DNA of 54,918 nucleotides from Paenibacillus sp. 1_12 (GCF_900114475.1 NZ_FOTE01000028.1:1-54918), one strand, 5' to 3'; counted from the stretch's first letter, positions 1 through 9,795 are shown. Numbers and translations: made by a program. Notes: generated by a model from the letters alone, not told the origin.

Positions 1-88
1 CTTCAATAACGTTAGAAGGAACAGGAGCTGCTCCATTTACACCTGTATACCAAGGAGAGTTCTGTTTAACTCCACGGTATCCTTTAGG
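1..88 (-). pseudogene. Unidentified gene fragment at left edge
   Basis: On the minus strand an open frame reads KGYRGVKQNSPWYTGVNG and continues off the left edge. A TAG lies directly upstream in frame and there is no ATG, GTG or TTG after it, so the visible part cannot start a protein. The composition looks like real coding sequence, but I cannot name the family. It could be the interior of a gene whose 5' part has decayed. Confidence 0.25.
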
Positions 89-136
89 CTAATGGTTAGG
101 GCGAAATATCAAGAAAATCCTTTCGTGAATCAAAGT

Positions 137-170
137 ACGGCTCTATCGCATACGATGCGACTAGAGCCGT
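137..170. repeat. Near-perfect hairpin, possible terminator without U-tract
   Basis: ACGGCTCTATCGCA and TGCGACTAGAGCCGT form a 14-bp stem with one bulged base around a 5-nt loop. No T-run follows on either strand. It separates the edge fragment from the deaminase remnant. Confidence 0.45.
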
Positions 171-321
171 CTCTTCCCGTTCCTCAGTCCAAGATCTGCG
201 ATTGACAGGGATACTTATAGGGGTCCCGCCACACGCCCATCAAGCTAAAATTTTCGAATACCCCCAAAACGAAAATAAGCCATCCTTTATTTACAAAAAG
301 AATGTTGACAAGAACTCAATG

Positions 322-600
322 TCATAAAGTGGTATATTTAACATACTCATTCAAATCATCTGAATTTGCAATATTAATTTGCAGTAAAGCATTAATTTCT
401 GCGTGGGTTAATCGATTAGAACTTGTTTGGTTGCCGGTTGCCACAGATTCATTAATCCTATTCCTACCTTAACTGACAACATTATAGTCTCCGTCAACAA
501 GCACAGCTCCAATCGGTATAGAACCATTGCAATGAGAACATGATGTTGAGGATTTTTGGCGATGAGGCGTAGAACTTCAACAATCTTGGCCGTTCTCATC
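322..600 (-). pseudogene. Decayed nucleoside/cytidine deaminase-like gene
   Basis: One minus-strand frame reads IPIGAVLVDGDYNVVS, a stop, then GRNRINESVATGNQ and LTHAEINALL, and later YTTL followed by stops. GAVLVD, GRNR and HAEIN are the substrate-binding strand and the zinc-binding HAE motif of CDA/tRNA-adenosine-deaminase-type proteins. The PCxxC half of the zinc site, which should follow YTTLE, is lost. An internal TAA, a frame change near the N-terminus and the missing second zinc motif make it non-functional. It could have come from a resistance-type deaminase (bsr/blasticidin-like) or a housekeeping one; the fragment is too short to tell. Confidence 0.7.
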
Positions 601-671
601 GAAACAATACCCCATCCAGCTAGCCATGGGGCTAAATCTTAAGTGTTATCCGTTAGCTCAATTGCAACTCG

Positions 672-1019
672 TTATTTCTCCCAAAGCTCGACCAGTCGAC
701 CATCAGGATCTTCAATCCAAATAAACTTTCCAAATTCACTAATCTCTTTTTTCTTTGCAAGAGGTACACCAATATGCTCAAGATGCTTAATAGTCTCGTT
801 TAGATTATGTACTTGGAAATTTAACATCACTTGTTGTTCTGTTGGAAAATAACTGTCATTCTCGGTAAAGAAAGAAAAGATAGTCTCATTTCCTAATTGG
901 GGTTTTATCACAGTTCCATTCCAGTTTTCTATTTCAATCTTCAATACTTCACTGTACCATTTTTTTATATCTTCAAGATTCTTCGTTCTCCAAAATATTC
1001 CTCCAAAACCTTTTATCAT
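672..1019 (-). CDS. VOC (glyoxalase/bleomycin-resistance fold) protein
   Basis: This 115-residue protein has the single VOC module layout: N-terminal GIFWRTKNLEDIKKWYSEVL (a beta strand, then the helix with the typical WY pair), a middle MLNFQVHNLNETIKHLE strand and helix, and a terminal FIWIEDPDGRLVELWE strand, where the final E is the usual metal ligand. Proteins of this size work as dimers with metal-dependent or binding roles; the substrate cannot be read from sequence. The start is supported by AGGAGT eight bases upstream. It stands alone between a remnant and an exported protein gene, with no operon partner. Confidence 0.85.
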   Translation of the reverse strand: MIKGFGGIFWRTKNLEDIKKWYSEVLKIEIENWNGTVIKPQLGNETIFSFFTENDSYFPTEQQVMLNFQVHNLNETIKHLEHIGVPLAKKKEISEFGKFIWIEDPDGRLVELWEK

Positions 1020-1192
1020 CGTACCTAACTCCTGTCTGTCATCAAATTAATAGCTATCCGATTACATTAGTTATTCGAGATTTAAATTTAAGTTCCTTTT
1101 TCAACTATACTCCTGTTACTTCAATAAACAAAATAGGAGCTTCCCAAAAAACAATTCCCTCCACTATTGTGTTTCGTTAGCAGCAGATTGTT

Positions 1193-1726
1193 TTACTTCA
1201 TAACTATGGCTATCTTCAACATCTCTTCCTTGGTAAGAATTAAGCTATTCATACGTATGAAAGTGTCATTTTCAATCCACCACAGATCACCACCTTTGGG
1301 CTGAGTGGGCATAAACCGTCCCTGATGTCCATTCACGTATAGTATCTCACCACTCAAATCGGGTAAAAATTTTTCAGCTGTCAGTTGATGAATTTGATTT
1401 CCTGTTGGATCAATTCTTATTTCCTCTTTTGTTACATATCCCGATGCTTTGAACTGCTCGATACCCAACATATATGATTCGTCTTTATCGAAATAATGCA
1501 ACCTAACTTTAGTAATTGGCTTTGTTATTTCCAACGGGTACGGATATTTAATTTCTAAAGTCCAATTAGATGGTATTTTTGCTGGAAGCAGCAACTTAAA
1601 AGTTGTTATCTCCTTAATTTTTTTTAAGGTTTCAGAATCAGTTTTCTGGTATTTGGGGTTGGCATACACATTAGAAACTGAAATTCCTAAAGTAAGAACA
1701 AAGGTTAAAATATTTTTAAGTTTCAT
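1193..1726 (-). CDS. Exported protein, DUF4367-like domain
   Basis: This 177-residue protein has a signal peptide at about residues 1-22 (charged MKLKN, hydrophobic core, VYANP cleavage region). The mature part alternates strands, including LLPAKIPSNWTLEIKY, VRLHYFDKDESYMLGIEQF and GEILYVNGHQGRFMP, ending in an LTKEEMLKIA helix. This is the pattern of the DUF4367 domain found at the C-termini of anti-sigma-like and lipoprotein sporulation factors. Here it is secreted alone, without an N-terminal anti-sigma part. A GAGGT site precedes the ATG. The function is unknown; the family assignment is by pattern only. Confidence 0.65.
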   Translation of the reverse strand: MKLKNILTFVLTLGISVSNVYANPKYQKTDSETLKKIKEITTFKLLLPAKIPSNWTLEIKYPYPLEITKPITKVRLHYFDKDESYMLGIEQFKASGYVTKEEIRIDPTGNQIHQLTAEKFLPDLSGEILYVNGHQGRFMPTQPKGGDLWWIENDTFIRMNSLILTKEEMLKIAIVMK

Positions 1727-1858
1727 TTTTTACCTCAAGTTTTAGAGGTATCTTTCCCATAAATTGTTAAACTATTCTGTCCCTAGCGTAATGAGGCTGC
1801 CGCTCGGTACCGCGACGGACTCGTCCTGGTTGTTTATTCCTACCAGGTCACTGATTTA

Positions 1859-2040
1859 TCAATTATAACGCCATCCGTCTCGACCCATTGGCGGAGTGCC
1901 TGCCTGGACTTGAATTACGATGAAATACAGATCGCCAATACCCTTATTGCATAGAGTGCGTTCTCCTTCAGGTGCAACGCGAACCGTCGTTCCTTCAGTG
2001 ACATCAAAAATCTGTCCATTCACCTAGAACTGACCTTGGG
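1859..2040 (-). pseudogene. Cupin-domain remnant
   Basis: The minus strand reads GQF, a stop, then VNGQIFDVTEGTTVRVAPEG and ending RDGWRYN. The GQF-x-VNG strand and the VAPEGERT stretch are typical of the first and second half of a one-domain cupin. The upstream cupin half, with its HxH-containing motif, is replaced by unrelated His/Cys-rich translation, and a stop sits inside the first strand. It is a 3' fragment of a dead gene. Confidence 0.6.
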
Positions 2041-2129
2041 AATGGTTACAGCGACCATAAGAACCGCAATGAGGATCATGTTCTTGACACTGACAATGAC
2101 AAGTATAGTTTGAGCCAAGACGAGTCAAT

Positions 2130-2447
2130 TTATTTGATTCGTTCTGCCAAGTCTAAAATAATTCCCTCTGGCACACGACAGTAGCATAACTTATATCTTT
2201 CTTCATAGTTTTGTATCTCACTAAAGATTTCCATACCTTTCTTTTTCAATTTGCCAACGACGGCTTCAATATGTTCAACAGCATAAGCAATATGCCAGAT
2301 ACCATATCCCCTGATTCGAGCATTCTCTATGCTCAACTCTTCTGCAGTCGTTTTACTGATTCCCGAACTACAAAGTCGATTTGAGTATGAATCCCTTATC
2401 AAAAGCCGCATTAACAAAGCATTCACAAGTACATTGACTGAATTCAT
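2130..2447 (-). pseudogene. VOC-family gene remnant (C-terminal half)
   Basis: The last 60 residues (YGIWHIAYAVEHIEAVVGKL through YCRVPEGIILDLAERIK) are a clear C-terminal half of a VOC/glyoxalase module with the closing metal-ligand glutamate position. The first 45 residues do not look like the expected N-terminal half, and no ribosome site precedes the first start codon. I take it as a 5'-damaged copy, distinct in sequence from the intact VOC gene 1.1 kb to the left. Confidence 0.6.
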
Positions 2448-2502
2448 TCAGTGGATTATATTCATACCATCCTAATGAAGCGAATTTATACGGAAGGTAT
2501 TT

Positions 2503-2589
2503 ATGAAAAAAAAGACTTTAATCATTACAGGAGGCAATTCTGGGTTGGGATATCAGTGTGCAAAAAAAATCGCTAAGTGTGTGTTTTAA
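2503..2589 (+). pseudogene. Truncated SDR: N-terminal 28 codons only
   Basis: An ATG with a weak GGAAGG upstream opens a 28-codon frame, MKKKTLIITGGNSGLGYQCA, followed by a short tail and TAA. TGGNSGLG is the TGxxxGxG nucleotide-binding motif of classical short-chain dehydrogenases. The remaining roughly 220 residues are missing; the next 290 bases show no SDR sequence in any frame. It is a deletion or insertion scar. Confidence 0.65.
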
Positions 2590-2879
2590 GAGCGCTGGGT
2601 GTCATCCACCAAAAAAATAATGACTACTAAAAGGTCTACCAATCAACTCCATGCTCGCCTTAAACTTGTACTCTTAAATTAAGATTCGCTTTTCGAATCG
2701 GTAAACCCCGTCACTTGTTCGTGTAAGGTCTGAAATTTGCATATGCTCTCCTCTTCCCTGCCTGCCAACTCCACTTCTCTAAATAAATTCCATTAAATTC
2801 CATTAATGTAAAATGGATGTCACCACAACACCATTTCCGGACACAAATATATTGAGCCATTGGAGGTGCTCTTGTACTT

Positions 2880-3857
2880 ATGACGATCCAATCCGAACAT
2901 ACATTGGCTATACCTACGAACGGTAGCATCAAGGAATCACTTACTATAGAAACAGTTCGCTTGGCAAACCTGATTAGTGGCCATGCTCCATATGATGGTA
3001 CCTTTAGCCAGCGTATTCCTGGTTTGTCCGTGAGCCGTTATTCTCAAGCAAATAAGGACGATGTGAAATCTTTCGACTTGCCCTCAATGTTAATTGTTGC
3101 ACAAGGAGCTAAGACAGTGACAGTAGAGCAAGAGGTCTATCAATTCAATCAATCGCAAATACTTATGCTTCCAGTTGCTCTGCCGATTGCTTTGAAGGTC
3201 ACACACGCTAGCCTCTTCGAACCTTATCTAAGTGTGAAACTGGTTCTTGACCCGCATAAAATTGCTGAGTTAGCCCTCAGGGTATATCCACATGGTGTGC
3301 CTGCCGTAACAAAATGGAGTTCCGGTTATATTCTTAGCGCCGATGTAGGAATGATTAACGCTGCATCAAGACTTGTAGAATGTTTGACCAATACCAGCGA
3401 TGCTAAATTGCTCGGCCCCCTTGTAATGGAGGAGATTTTGATACGCGTCCTACGCAGCCCTATTGGATCTAGGATCGCTAAAATTGGTTTTGCAGGTTCG
3501 GAAGCGCATCTAGTTACGAAAGCGGTTGCTTGGCTCCGCAATAATTTCTCCCATCAAATGAAAGTTGCGAAATTGGCTGAAATGGCACATATGAGTGAGT
3601 CCACTTTTCGTGTGCATTTTAAGTCCATGACTTCAATGAGTCCATTACAATACCAAAAAGCACTTCGCTTGCATGAAGCGAGACGGTTAATGGTATCCGA
3701 ATCAATGGACGCGACAACAGCTTGCCATCTAGTAGGCTATGCTAGTCCCTCGCAATTTAGTCGAGATTACAGCCACTTTTTTGGAAGTCCGCCAAAAAGA
3801 GATGTTGTAGGATTACGTCAACAAGTGACTACTGATTCGAATCTTCCGTTGGAATAG
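2880..3857 (+). CDS. AraC-family regulator with AraC_N domain
   Basis: The protein has 325 residues. About residues 35-190 form the AraC_N-type sensor barrel (IPGLSVSRYSQ, MLIVAQGAKTV, ILMLPVALPIA). Residues 210-310 hold the double helix-turn-helix (MKVAKLAEMAHMSESTFRVH and TACHLVGYASPSQFSRDYSH). This subfamily often sits beside and controls an NAD(P)-dependent oxidoreductase or epimerase. Here the next gene, 140 bp downstream on the same strand, is exactly such an SDR, so local control is the likely job (inference). GGAGG lies 14 bases before the ATG, rather far, so a downstream start is possible. The inducer is unknown. Confidence 0.88.
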   Translation: MTIQSEHTLAIPTNGSIKESLTIETVRLANLISGHAPYDGTFSQRIPGLSVSRYSQANKDDVKSFDLPSMLIVAQGAKTVTVEQEVYQFNQSQILMLPVALPIALKVTHASLFEPYLSVKLVLDPHKIAELALRVYPHGVPAVTKWSSGYILSADVGMINAASRLVECLTNTSDAKLLGPLVMEEILIRVLRSPIGSRIAKIGFAGSEAHLVTKAVAWLRNNFSHQMKVAKLAEMAHMSESTFRVHFKSMTSMSPLQYQKALRLHEARRLMVSESMDATTACHLVGYASPSQFSRDYSHFFGSPPKRDVVGLRQQVTTDSNLPLE

Positions 3858-3996
3858 GCAACAAGTGAAGCAGAACAGGCAATCATCTGGATTGGATGCG
3901 TTCTACAATAAACTTAACCTTGTAATCACGAATTTCTATTACGCGTTAGTATTTCGTCGGTTCAAGTAGGTTTATTATTCAGAGGAGGATCTAATT

Positions 3997-4896
3997 ATGC
4001 GTATTTTTGTAACTGGAGCTACAGGTTTTATCGGCTCTGCCGTTGTAAGTGAATTGTTAAGAGCGGGGCACGAAGTTATGGGTCTGGCTCGCTCGGATGA
4101 AGCTGCCTATTCTCTTCTTAAAGTCGGGGCATCTGTACACCGTGGTTCTTTGGATGATCTCGAAAGCCTTAGAAGCGGTGCAGAAGTATCAGATGGTGTC
4201 ATTCATACTGCCTTCAACCACGACTTTTCTAACATGGCAGCTGCTGGACTCACGGACCGACGTGCAGTTCAGACTTTCGGTGCAGCGCTTGCCGGTTCTG
4301 GCCGCCCATTGGTTGTTACTTCCGTGATTGCTCATCTTGTACCAGGTCGAATTGGCACAGAGGAAGATGCTCCTGATATCAACACTGCAGGTAAACACCG
4401 CATCGCTTCTGAAGAGGAGGCTCTTTCCTTGGCTTCTAAAGGCGTGCGAGTATCCGTGTTGAGACTCCCACCTTCGGTACACGGCGATGGTGACCGTGGC
4501 GGTTTTGTTCCAGCATTGATTAATGTCGCTCGGCGTACAGGCGCCTCAGCATTTGTGGGCGAAAGTTCAAACAGCTGGTCTGCTGTTCATCGACTGGATG
4601 CTGCACGACTTTTCCGACTGGCACTTGAAACTGCTCCTGCAGGCTCCAAACTGCATGCGATCGGCGAGGAAGGTGTGTCTATTCGCGATATCGCAGTAGT
4701 TATCGGTCGCAGCCTCGATTTGCCTGTAATCAGCAAGTCGATTGAAGCTGCTCCTGGTCACTTTGGTTGGCTTGCACATTTCGCTTCGCAGAACATTCAG
4801 GCTTCGAGTAAGTTGACCCAAGAACTGCTCGGGTGGAAGCCTGAGCATGCAGATCTTCTGGATGATCTGGAGGGGGATTATTATTTTAAGAACTGA
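3997..4896 (+). CDS. Extended SDR, NAD(P)-dependent epimerase-type oxidoreductase
   Basis: The 299-residue protein begins with the Rossmann motif GATGFIGS at residues 7-14, followed by the acidic/basic second strand GLARSDEAA and the GSLDDLESL segment. The region around VTSVIAH and the later helices match the atypical SDR group that lacks a canonical YxxxK; I see no clear YxxxK. The C-terminal part (SNSWSAVHRLDAARLFRLAL) matches the substrate-side region of NAD-dependent epimerases. A strong GAGGAGG precedes the ATG and a terminator follows 50 bp after the stop. Its regulator is probably the AraC protein upstream. The substrate is unknown. Confidence 0.88.
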   Translation: MRIFVTGATGFIGSAVVSELLRAGHEVMGLARSDEAAYSLLKVGASVHRGSLDDLESLRSGAEVSDGVIHTAFNHDFSNMAAAGLTDRRAVQTFGAALAGSGRPLVVTSVIAHLVPGRIGTEEDAPDINTAGKHRIASEEEALSLASKGVRVSVLRLPPSVHGDGDRGGFVPALINVARRTGASAFVGESSNSWSAVHRLDAARLFRLALETAPAGSKLHAIGEEGVSIRDIAVVIGRSLDLPVISKSIEAAPGHFGWLAHFASQNIQASSKLTQELLGWKPEHADLLDDLEGDYYFKN

Positions 4897-4945
4897 TCTA
4901 GAACGACAAGTTTTGTAGGATCGCTTTTCGGCATAGATTTGAACT

Positions 4946-4978
4946 AGCCCCTTTCGCTAATTCAGCGAAGGGGCTTTT
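4946..4978 (+). terminator. Rho-independent terminator of the SDR gene
   Basis: AGCCCCTTTCGCT and AGCGAAGGGGCT pair around a short AATTC loop and are followed by TTTT. The hairpin lies 50 bp after the SDR stop codon. Confidence 0.85.
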
Positions 4979-5121
4979 GATGGTTAGATTCAAGTCATCT
5001 CTCTAAGTGAATAAACTCAAAAATCTCTTAACAGCAGGAAATCATTTGTGTAATGTGGAATATCTTTACTATTGATTATACATAATTCGATACGTTTCGA
5101 GTTGGGTTGGAGGGCAGCTGA

Positions 5122-8100
5122 ATGAATTTTAAAAAATGGATAAGGATCGTTTTTCCTGAAATCCAATTGATTGACTTTTTGAAAGAACAGAAAGCGGCCG
5201 CTCGTATGAGAAGTTCTGCAAATTTATCTAGTACGAACCGTGGACAAGACGATAGTCCTCCCTCCACTGTAACTCATACTTCAACATCGCTTCCCAGTAC
5301 AGCTCCACTTGGTCCCAATTCTGCTTCTCCGGTCCGTGAGGTATTGGCCGATGTAAAGCGTGGAGTGAAGCAGCTTGGGATTGATCAGTCTCCCCTGGAG
5401 TTGGATGACAAATTTGCCGACATCATCAGAGAACTCAATGAGAGAATATGGGTGCAACACAGCTATATCGAGCAGCTTACAGCTGCTTTCAAGAAAGCTT
5501 TTTTTGCCAATGAAAAAGGGAAGGTCAAAAATGTTATCCTCATCTCCGGCCCTACTGGAACAGGCAAAAAGACATCTCTCGGCTTGCTTATCCAATTACT
5601 AAATAAAAAAAATCTAATTCCTTATAAGCGTTACTATGAATTCGATTTAAGCCGCTATAGCGAGGTAGATGTCAAAAGCAACTTTATTGTCGACTGCTCA
5701 GCTACCTTCCAGGATGGCATTGGAACGGTCTGCTTTACCGGAATGAAGAACGCGCATTCTGAGGTTCTGAACTACATCTCCCAGTTGATCAGCACAGGCA
5801 GCTTCCGAACACCTGAAGGCACCCAAGTAAATGCTGGCGATTATTTTATCATTTTTGAGATGGATCAATGGGTCAAGGAAAAGCATGTCTATAATGCACT
5901 ACCAGCCGTTATAGCCTCACAAATTCCGCCAGTTATTCTCAAGAGTATACGATCCTACGCCATATCTGCACCATTAAATGTGGAAACGGTTGAGCGGCTC
6001 GTCCAGCAGAAATTTACTAAGGCTGCATCAACACTAGCCTATCAAACCCAGCTGAGTATCTCCTATGAAGCGAATGTGTTTCATCGGCTTGCGGAAATCT
6101 TTGTGGAAAGTAAGCGTTATGGACAGGCTATCGACGAGTGGAGTCAAAGGGAATTTGTGGATCGTATTCTCGATCTGCGCTCCAAGGGCGAGCTCCAGAC
6201 CAAAGAGCAAGTAACCATACGTTGTGTTGATCAGGAGATCGTAGTGGTTACGTCTACTCAAAGCTTTGTCCTTAAGCGCATATTGATTATTAAGGAAGAA
6301 ACGTTTGAGGATATTATGCTTGAGCTGGATAGGCTAACAGGCTTGACTCAGGTCAAAGCCTTTATCCACGAGCTGCTGGTGACGGTTAACACACAGAAAA
6401 AACGCGAGCAAGCGGGACAAAAAAACACAGCGATGTCGCTTCATATGGTTTTCTCTGGTAATCCAGGCACGGGTAAAACAACTGTAGCCAGACTTGTTTC
6501 ACGTATTTTGAAAGCGTTGGGATTATTAGGTCAAGGGCAGCTCATTGAGGTGACAAGGCAGGACCTGGTTGGCGAATATGTCGGATCAACCGCACCCAAA
6601 ACCTCTGCACAAATTGAAGCGGCTCTGGGCGGCGTCTTGTTTATCGATGAGGCTTACACATTAGCACGAAACCGCAATGATATCTTTGGCCTTGAAGCGA
6701 TCGACACGCTCGTCAAAGGCATGGAGGACAATCGCGAGAAGATGGTTGTCGTGCTTGCAGGCTATACGAACGAGATGGAAACCTTTCTGAAATCAAACCC
6801 CGGGCTGCGTTCACGCTTTCCTTTTATCGTAGAATTTCCAGACTACACACCCGATGATATGTTGGAAATTATGGAACGGACCGCATTAAGCCGCGATTAT
6901 CAGATTGATCCCAGCGCCGGCCCTCGTATGCTTGAGCTATTCAAGACCAGGCAAATTCCCGGCAGAAACGACAGCGGCAATGGACGTTTGGTGAGAAACC
7001 TACTGGAGGAAGCGATCCGCAAGCAATCGGTACGATTAAGCAAACAAGAGTCAGCTAAAGCTGTCGATTGGAAACTCCTTGTTCTTGAAGATTTTGGCTT
7101 GGGTCATAAAGAAGCCTTTAATATTGAAACAGCACTAGTTGGCATTATCGGACTAGACAATGTGAAGACGTTCATCCGAACCTTGGAGAAGCAAATTATC
7201 GTCAACCATCGTCGACAGGAAGCCGGAATTATTGTCGACACCAATCAAAGTCTGAATATGGTCTTTTCAGGAAACCCGGGAACCGGCAAAACGACCATCG
7301 CCCGCCTGATTGCACAAATGATGAAGTCGATGGGGATATTGAAGATGGGGCATCTCGTTGAGGTCGACCGCTCCCATTTGGTCGCTGGATATATGGGCCA
7401 GACCGCAAACAAGACCAAGGAGCTGGTAGAGTCAGCATTGGGCGGTGTTCTATTCATTGACGAGGCGTACGCCCTCGTTGAGGAAGGTATCCAGGGTGGC
7501 GGATTTGGCAAGGAAGCCGTAGATACTTTAGTCAGATTGATCGAGCTGCACAAGGACAATTTGATCGTCATTTTGGCAGGCTATACGGGAGAAATGAGGA
7601 GCTTCCTGAAAATAAATCCCGGCTTGTCCTCCCGCTTTCCATTGATGATCGAGTTTCCTGACTATACCGCCGAGCAGTTGGAACAGATCACTTTAAAAAT
7701 GGCAGAGTCTCGTGGCTTCAACATAGAAACCGATATTCGCGAGGGGCTTATGGCTTATTATGAGACAAAACAGATTCTCGGCAAAAACGATAGCGGCAAC
7801 GGCCGATTAGCTCGGAATACGTTGGAGGAAGCGATCCGTAACCAATCGATTCGTATCGCTGATCAACCAGACCTGCCTGTGCACCAGCTTAACCTTCTCA
7901 AAAAGGCGGATTTCAATATTCTCCCCGATTCCTACAAACGTGAGAATCACAATGCGCTGCACGAGCTTGAGGAAGTGATTGGATTAATTGAGGTTAAGGA
8001 CTTTGTAAAAGGAATCTCTGCGCAGATCGAAATGGATAATCGCCGCAAAGCAATGGGCTTGCCTGTGGAAGGAACGCAAACGCTGCATATGATTTTCAAG

Positions 8101-8742
8101 GGCAATCCGGGAACAGGTAAAACCAAAATCGCGCGTATAATCGCCAAACGGCTCAAGGAGCTGGGCGCGGTTAAATCCGATTCCGTTGTTGAAACGGACC
8201 GTTCAGGCCTTGTAGCAGGGTATTTGGGACAAACTGCACTAAAAACAAAGGATGTTATCGACCAGGCTTTAGGCGGAGTATTGTTCATTGATGAGGCCTA
8301 TGCCTTGGCTAGCGGACAGGACGATTTTGGCAAAGAAGCCATTGATACACTTGTTAAAGCGATGGATGATTTCAGAGACAGACTGGTCGTCATTCTGGCC
8401 GGCTATGAGCAGGATATGGACGACTTCATTGCCAGTAATGCCGGCTTGAAATCACGCTTTCCGAACATCATCTCGTTTCCCGATTATTCTCCTGAGGAAA
8501 TGCTGCAGATCAGCCGGTTAATTTTCAAATCCAAAGGCTATCAAGCTGCCGGGGGTGCGGATACGGCATTATTAGGTCTTTTCCTGCAATATATTGGTGA
8601 TCCCACAGCCGGAAATGGGCGGTTGGTTAGAAATATATGTGAAAAGGCTATTCGCAATCACGCTGTTAGGCTAAGCGGTAATCCTATGGCAACGGTCGAA
8701 GAATTATCTACTATCATTTATGAAGATATTGGAAGGATATAG
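5122..8742 (+). CDS. Quadruple P-loop AAA+ ATPase, CbxX/SpoVK-type repeats
   Basis: The 1206-residue cytosolic protein has a Ser/Thr/Pro-rich linker at about residues 30-75, then four ATPase modules. Module 1 has Walker A GPTGTGKKT near residue 144, but its second acidic motif reads FIIFEMDQ, so it looks degenerate. Modules 2-4 each carry GNPGTGKT (near 446, 716 and 993), GGVLFIDEAY Walker B, a GL-SRFP arginine-finger segment and a GNGRL-RN sensor-2 region; these are signatures of the CbxX/CfxQ/SpoVK family, which also includes EccA of type VII secretion. Fusing three such modules behind a ClpB-like one is unusual. GGAGG lies eight bases before the ATG. The stop directly abuts the next start (TAGATG), so it is co-translated with three membrane proteins. 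An unfoldase or remodelling role on a membrane complex is inference. Confidence 0.85.
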   Translation: MNFKKWIRIVFPEIQLIDFLKEQKAAARMRSSANLSSTNRGQDDSPPSTVTHTSTSLPSTAPLGPNSASPVREVLADVKRGVKQLGIDQSPLELDDKFADIIRELNERIWVQHSYIEQLTAAFKKAFFANEKGKVKNVILISGPTGTGKKTSLGLLIQLLNKKNLIPYKRYYEFDLSRYSEVDVKSNFIVDCSATFQDGIGTVCFTGMKNAHSEVLNYISQLISTGSFRTPEGTQVNAGDYFIIFEMDQWVKEKHVYNALPAVIASQIPPVILKSIRSYAISAPLNVETVERLVQQKFTKAASTLAYQTQLSISYEANVFHRLAEIFVESKRYGQAIDEWSQREFVDRILDLRSKGELQTKEQVTIRCVDQEIVVVTSTQSFVLKRILIIKEETFEDIMLELDRLTGLTQVKAFIHELLVTVNTQKKREQAGQKNTAMSLHMVFSGNPGTGKTTVARLVSRILKALGLLGQGQLIEVTRQDLVGEYVGSTAPKTSAQIEAALGGVLFIDEAYTLARNRNDIFGLEAIDTLVKGMEDNREKMVVVLAGYTNEMETFLKSNPGLRSRFPFIVEFPDYTPDDMLEIMERTALSRDYQIDPSAGPRMLELFKTRQIPGRNDSGNGRLVRNLLEEAIRKQSVRLSKQESAKAVDWKLLVLEDFGLGHKEAFNIETALVGIIGLDNVKTFIRTLEKQIIVNHRRQEAGIIVDTNQSLNMVFSGNPGTGKTTIARLIAQMMKSMGILKMGHLVEVDRSHLVAGYMGQTANKTKELVESALGGVLFIDEAYALVEEGIQGGGFGKEAVDTLVRLIELHKDNLIVILAGYTGEMRSFLKINPGLSSRFPLMIEFPDYTAEQLEQITLKMAESRGFNIETDIREGLMAYYETKQILGKNDSGNGRLARNTLEEAIRNQSIRIADQPDLPVHQLNLLKKADFNILPDSYKRENHNALHELEEVIGLIEVKDFVKGISAQIEMDNRRKAMGLPVEGTQTLHMIFKGNPGTGKTKIARIIAKRLKELGAVKSDSVVETDRSGLVAGYLGQTALKTKDVIDQALGGVLFIDEAYALASGQDDFGKEAIDTLVKAMDDFRDRLVVILAGYEQDMDDFIASNAGLKSRFPNIISFPDYSPEEMLQISRLIFKSKGYQAAGGADTALLGLFLQYIGDPTAGNGRLVRNICEKAIRNHAVRLSGNPMATVEELSTIIYEDIGRI

Positions 8743-9795
8743 ATGAAAAATTCAAATGCAAGCTCAGCTGCAGGCTTAGCTGCAGGCTTAGGGTGCTTAG
8801 TGGTGCCTTTAATTATTGTTTTAAGTCCGATAATATTCTTCATTTATATGATTGATACTTACAAGAAAGAGATTTTTTTTGGATCCTTTTACATTATTTA
8901 CGCTTCGATTAAAGTCTTGGTACTGGAGGTACCAGCCTCTAATTTTCCTTATGGCGTCCTATTGTTCATAGGAGTAATACTTTACGGTTCTATGATGATT
9001 CCAAAGATCCGGACCCTTTATGATGAACTGCCTGTCCTGATCCCTTTTCTTCAAATGTGCTTTCTTATGCTTATTGCTTCGATCATCGGTTTTTATATCA
9101 TAAACGCTTGGGCAGATAACCAAACGTACGCAAAAGTAGAAGCTGTCTTATTAACCGTTACCACATTTGTGCTGATGCGTCTGTTAATGTCATTTTGGTA
9201 CTACAGCTTTCCAATCAGCTCGATGATTACCCGTGAGGAAGAGCAAGATATTCAGGCCATCCAGGTAAATGGCGGCTCTGTTAGTCAAACACCGCTTCCC
9301 CACGGATGGATGCATAAGAACCTTGTACTGTTTGCTCTGATATTTGTTTTTTTCCTTACGATTTTTTTTCTTAGTAAAACCCCCCCTGTTTTAGACACAG
9401 ATAAGTTGATGAAAGAGCAAATTAGCAGAGAAGCAGCGGCTGGTGCTATATTGTTTTATGATGAAGAAAAAAATGGTATTCAAGCTAAAAATTTTGAAGT
9501 TCCAGTCCTCACCAGGAGCGTCTCTACAAGAATGTTAATATGGGACTATAACTTAGAGGACAACGATAAAGTACAAATTTTGGTAGATGGAAAGCCTATA
9601 CATGATTCAATTGTGCTGACCAATACGCCTGTAGCTTTCACTGTTCCTGTTCCAAGCGTAATTACAATTAAAGGCATTCAAGACCAGGGAGGCGGGCTCA
9701 CATACGCAGTCAAATTTCCGCAAACCAGATACACTTTCTTCAACATTGTCGCTGTGAATGGTGTGAATACATACACCTTGAAGCCTACACCTTAG
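8743..9795 (+). CDS. Polytopic membrane protein with shared C-terminal domain (copy 1)
   Basis: The 350-residue protein has about six hydrophobic segments within residues 12-210, the last being LVLFALIFVFFLTIFFL. A roughly 135-residue C-terminal domain follows, running from KLMKEQISREAAAGAILF through VQILVDGKPIHDS to FFNIVAVNGVNTYTL. The same domain ends the next two proteins. It is rich in short hydrophobic strands, suggesting a beta-sandwich, and by the positive-inside rule could lie outside the cytoplasm (inference). The ATG follows the AAA gene stop without a gap; the ribosome site GGAAGGA lies inside the AAA gene end. I know no named family for it. Confidence 0.8.
   Translation: MKNSNASSAAGLAAGLGCLVVPLIIVLSPIIFFIYMIDTYKKEIFFGSFYIIYASIKVLVLEVPASNFPYGVLLFIGVILYGSMMIPKIRTLYDELPVLIPFLQMCFLMLIASIIGFYIINAWADNQTYAKVEAVLLTVTTFVLMRLLMSFWYYSFPISSMITREEEQDIQAIQVNGGSVSQTPLPHGWMHKNLVLFALIFVFFLTIFFLSKTPPVLDTDKLMKEQISREAAAGAILFYDEEKNGIQAKNFEVPVLTRSVSTRMLIWDYNLEDNDKVQILVDGKPIHDSIVLTNTPVAFTVPVPSVITIKGIQDQGGGLTYAVKFPQTRYTFFNIVAVNGVNTYTLKPTP

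Noticed and set aside
2711-2932. 73-codon minus-strand frame upstream of the AraC gene
   Set aside because: No ribosome site or motif; it runs into the AraC coding start.
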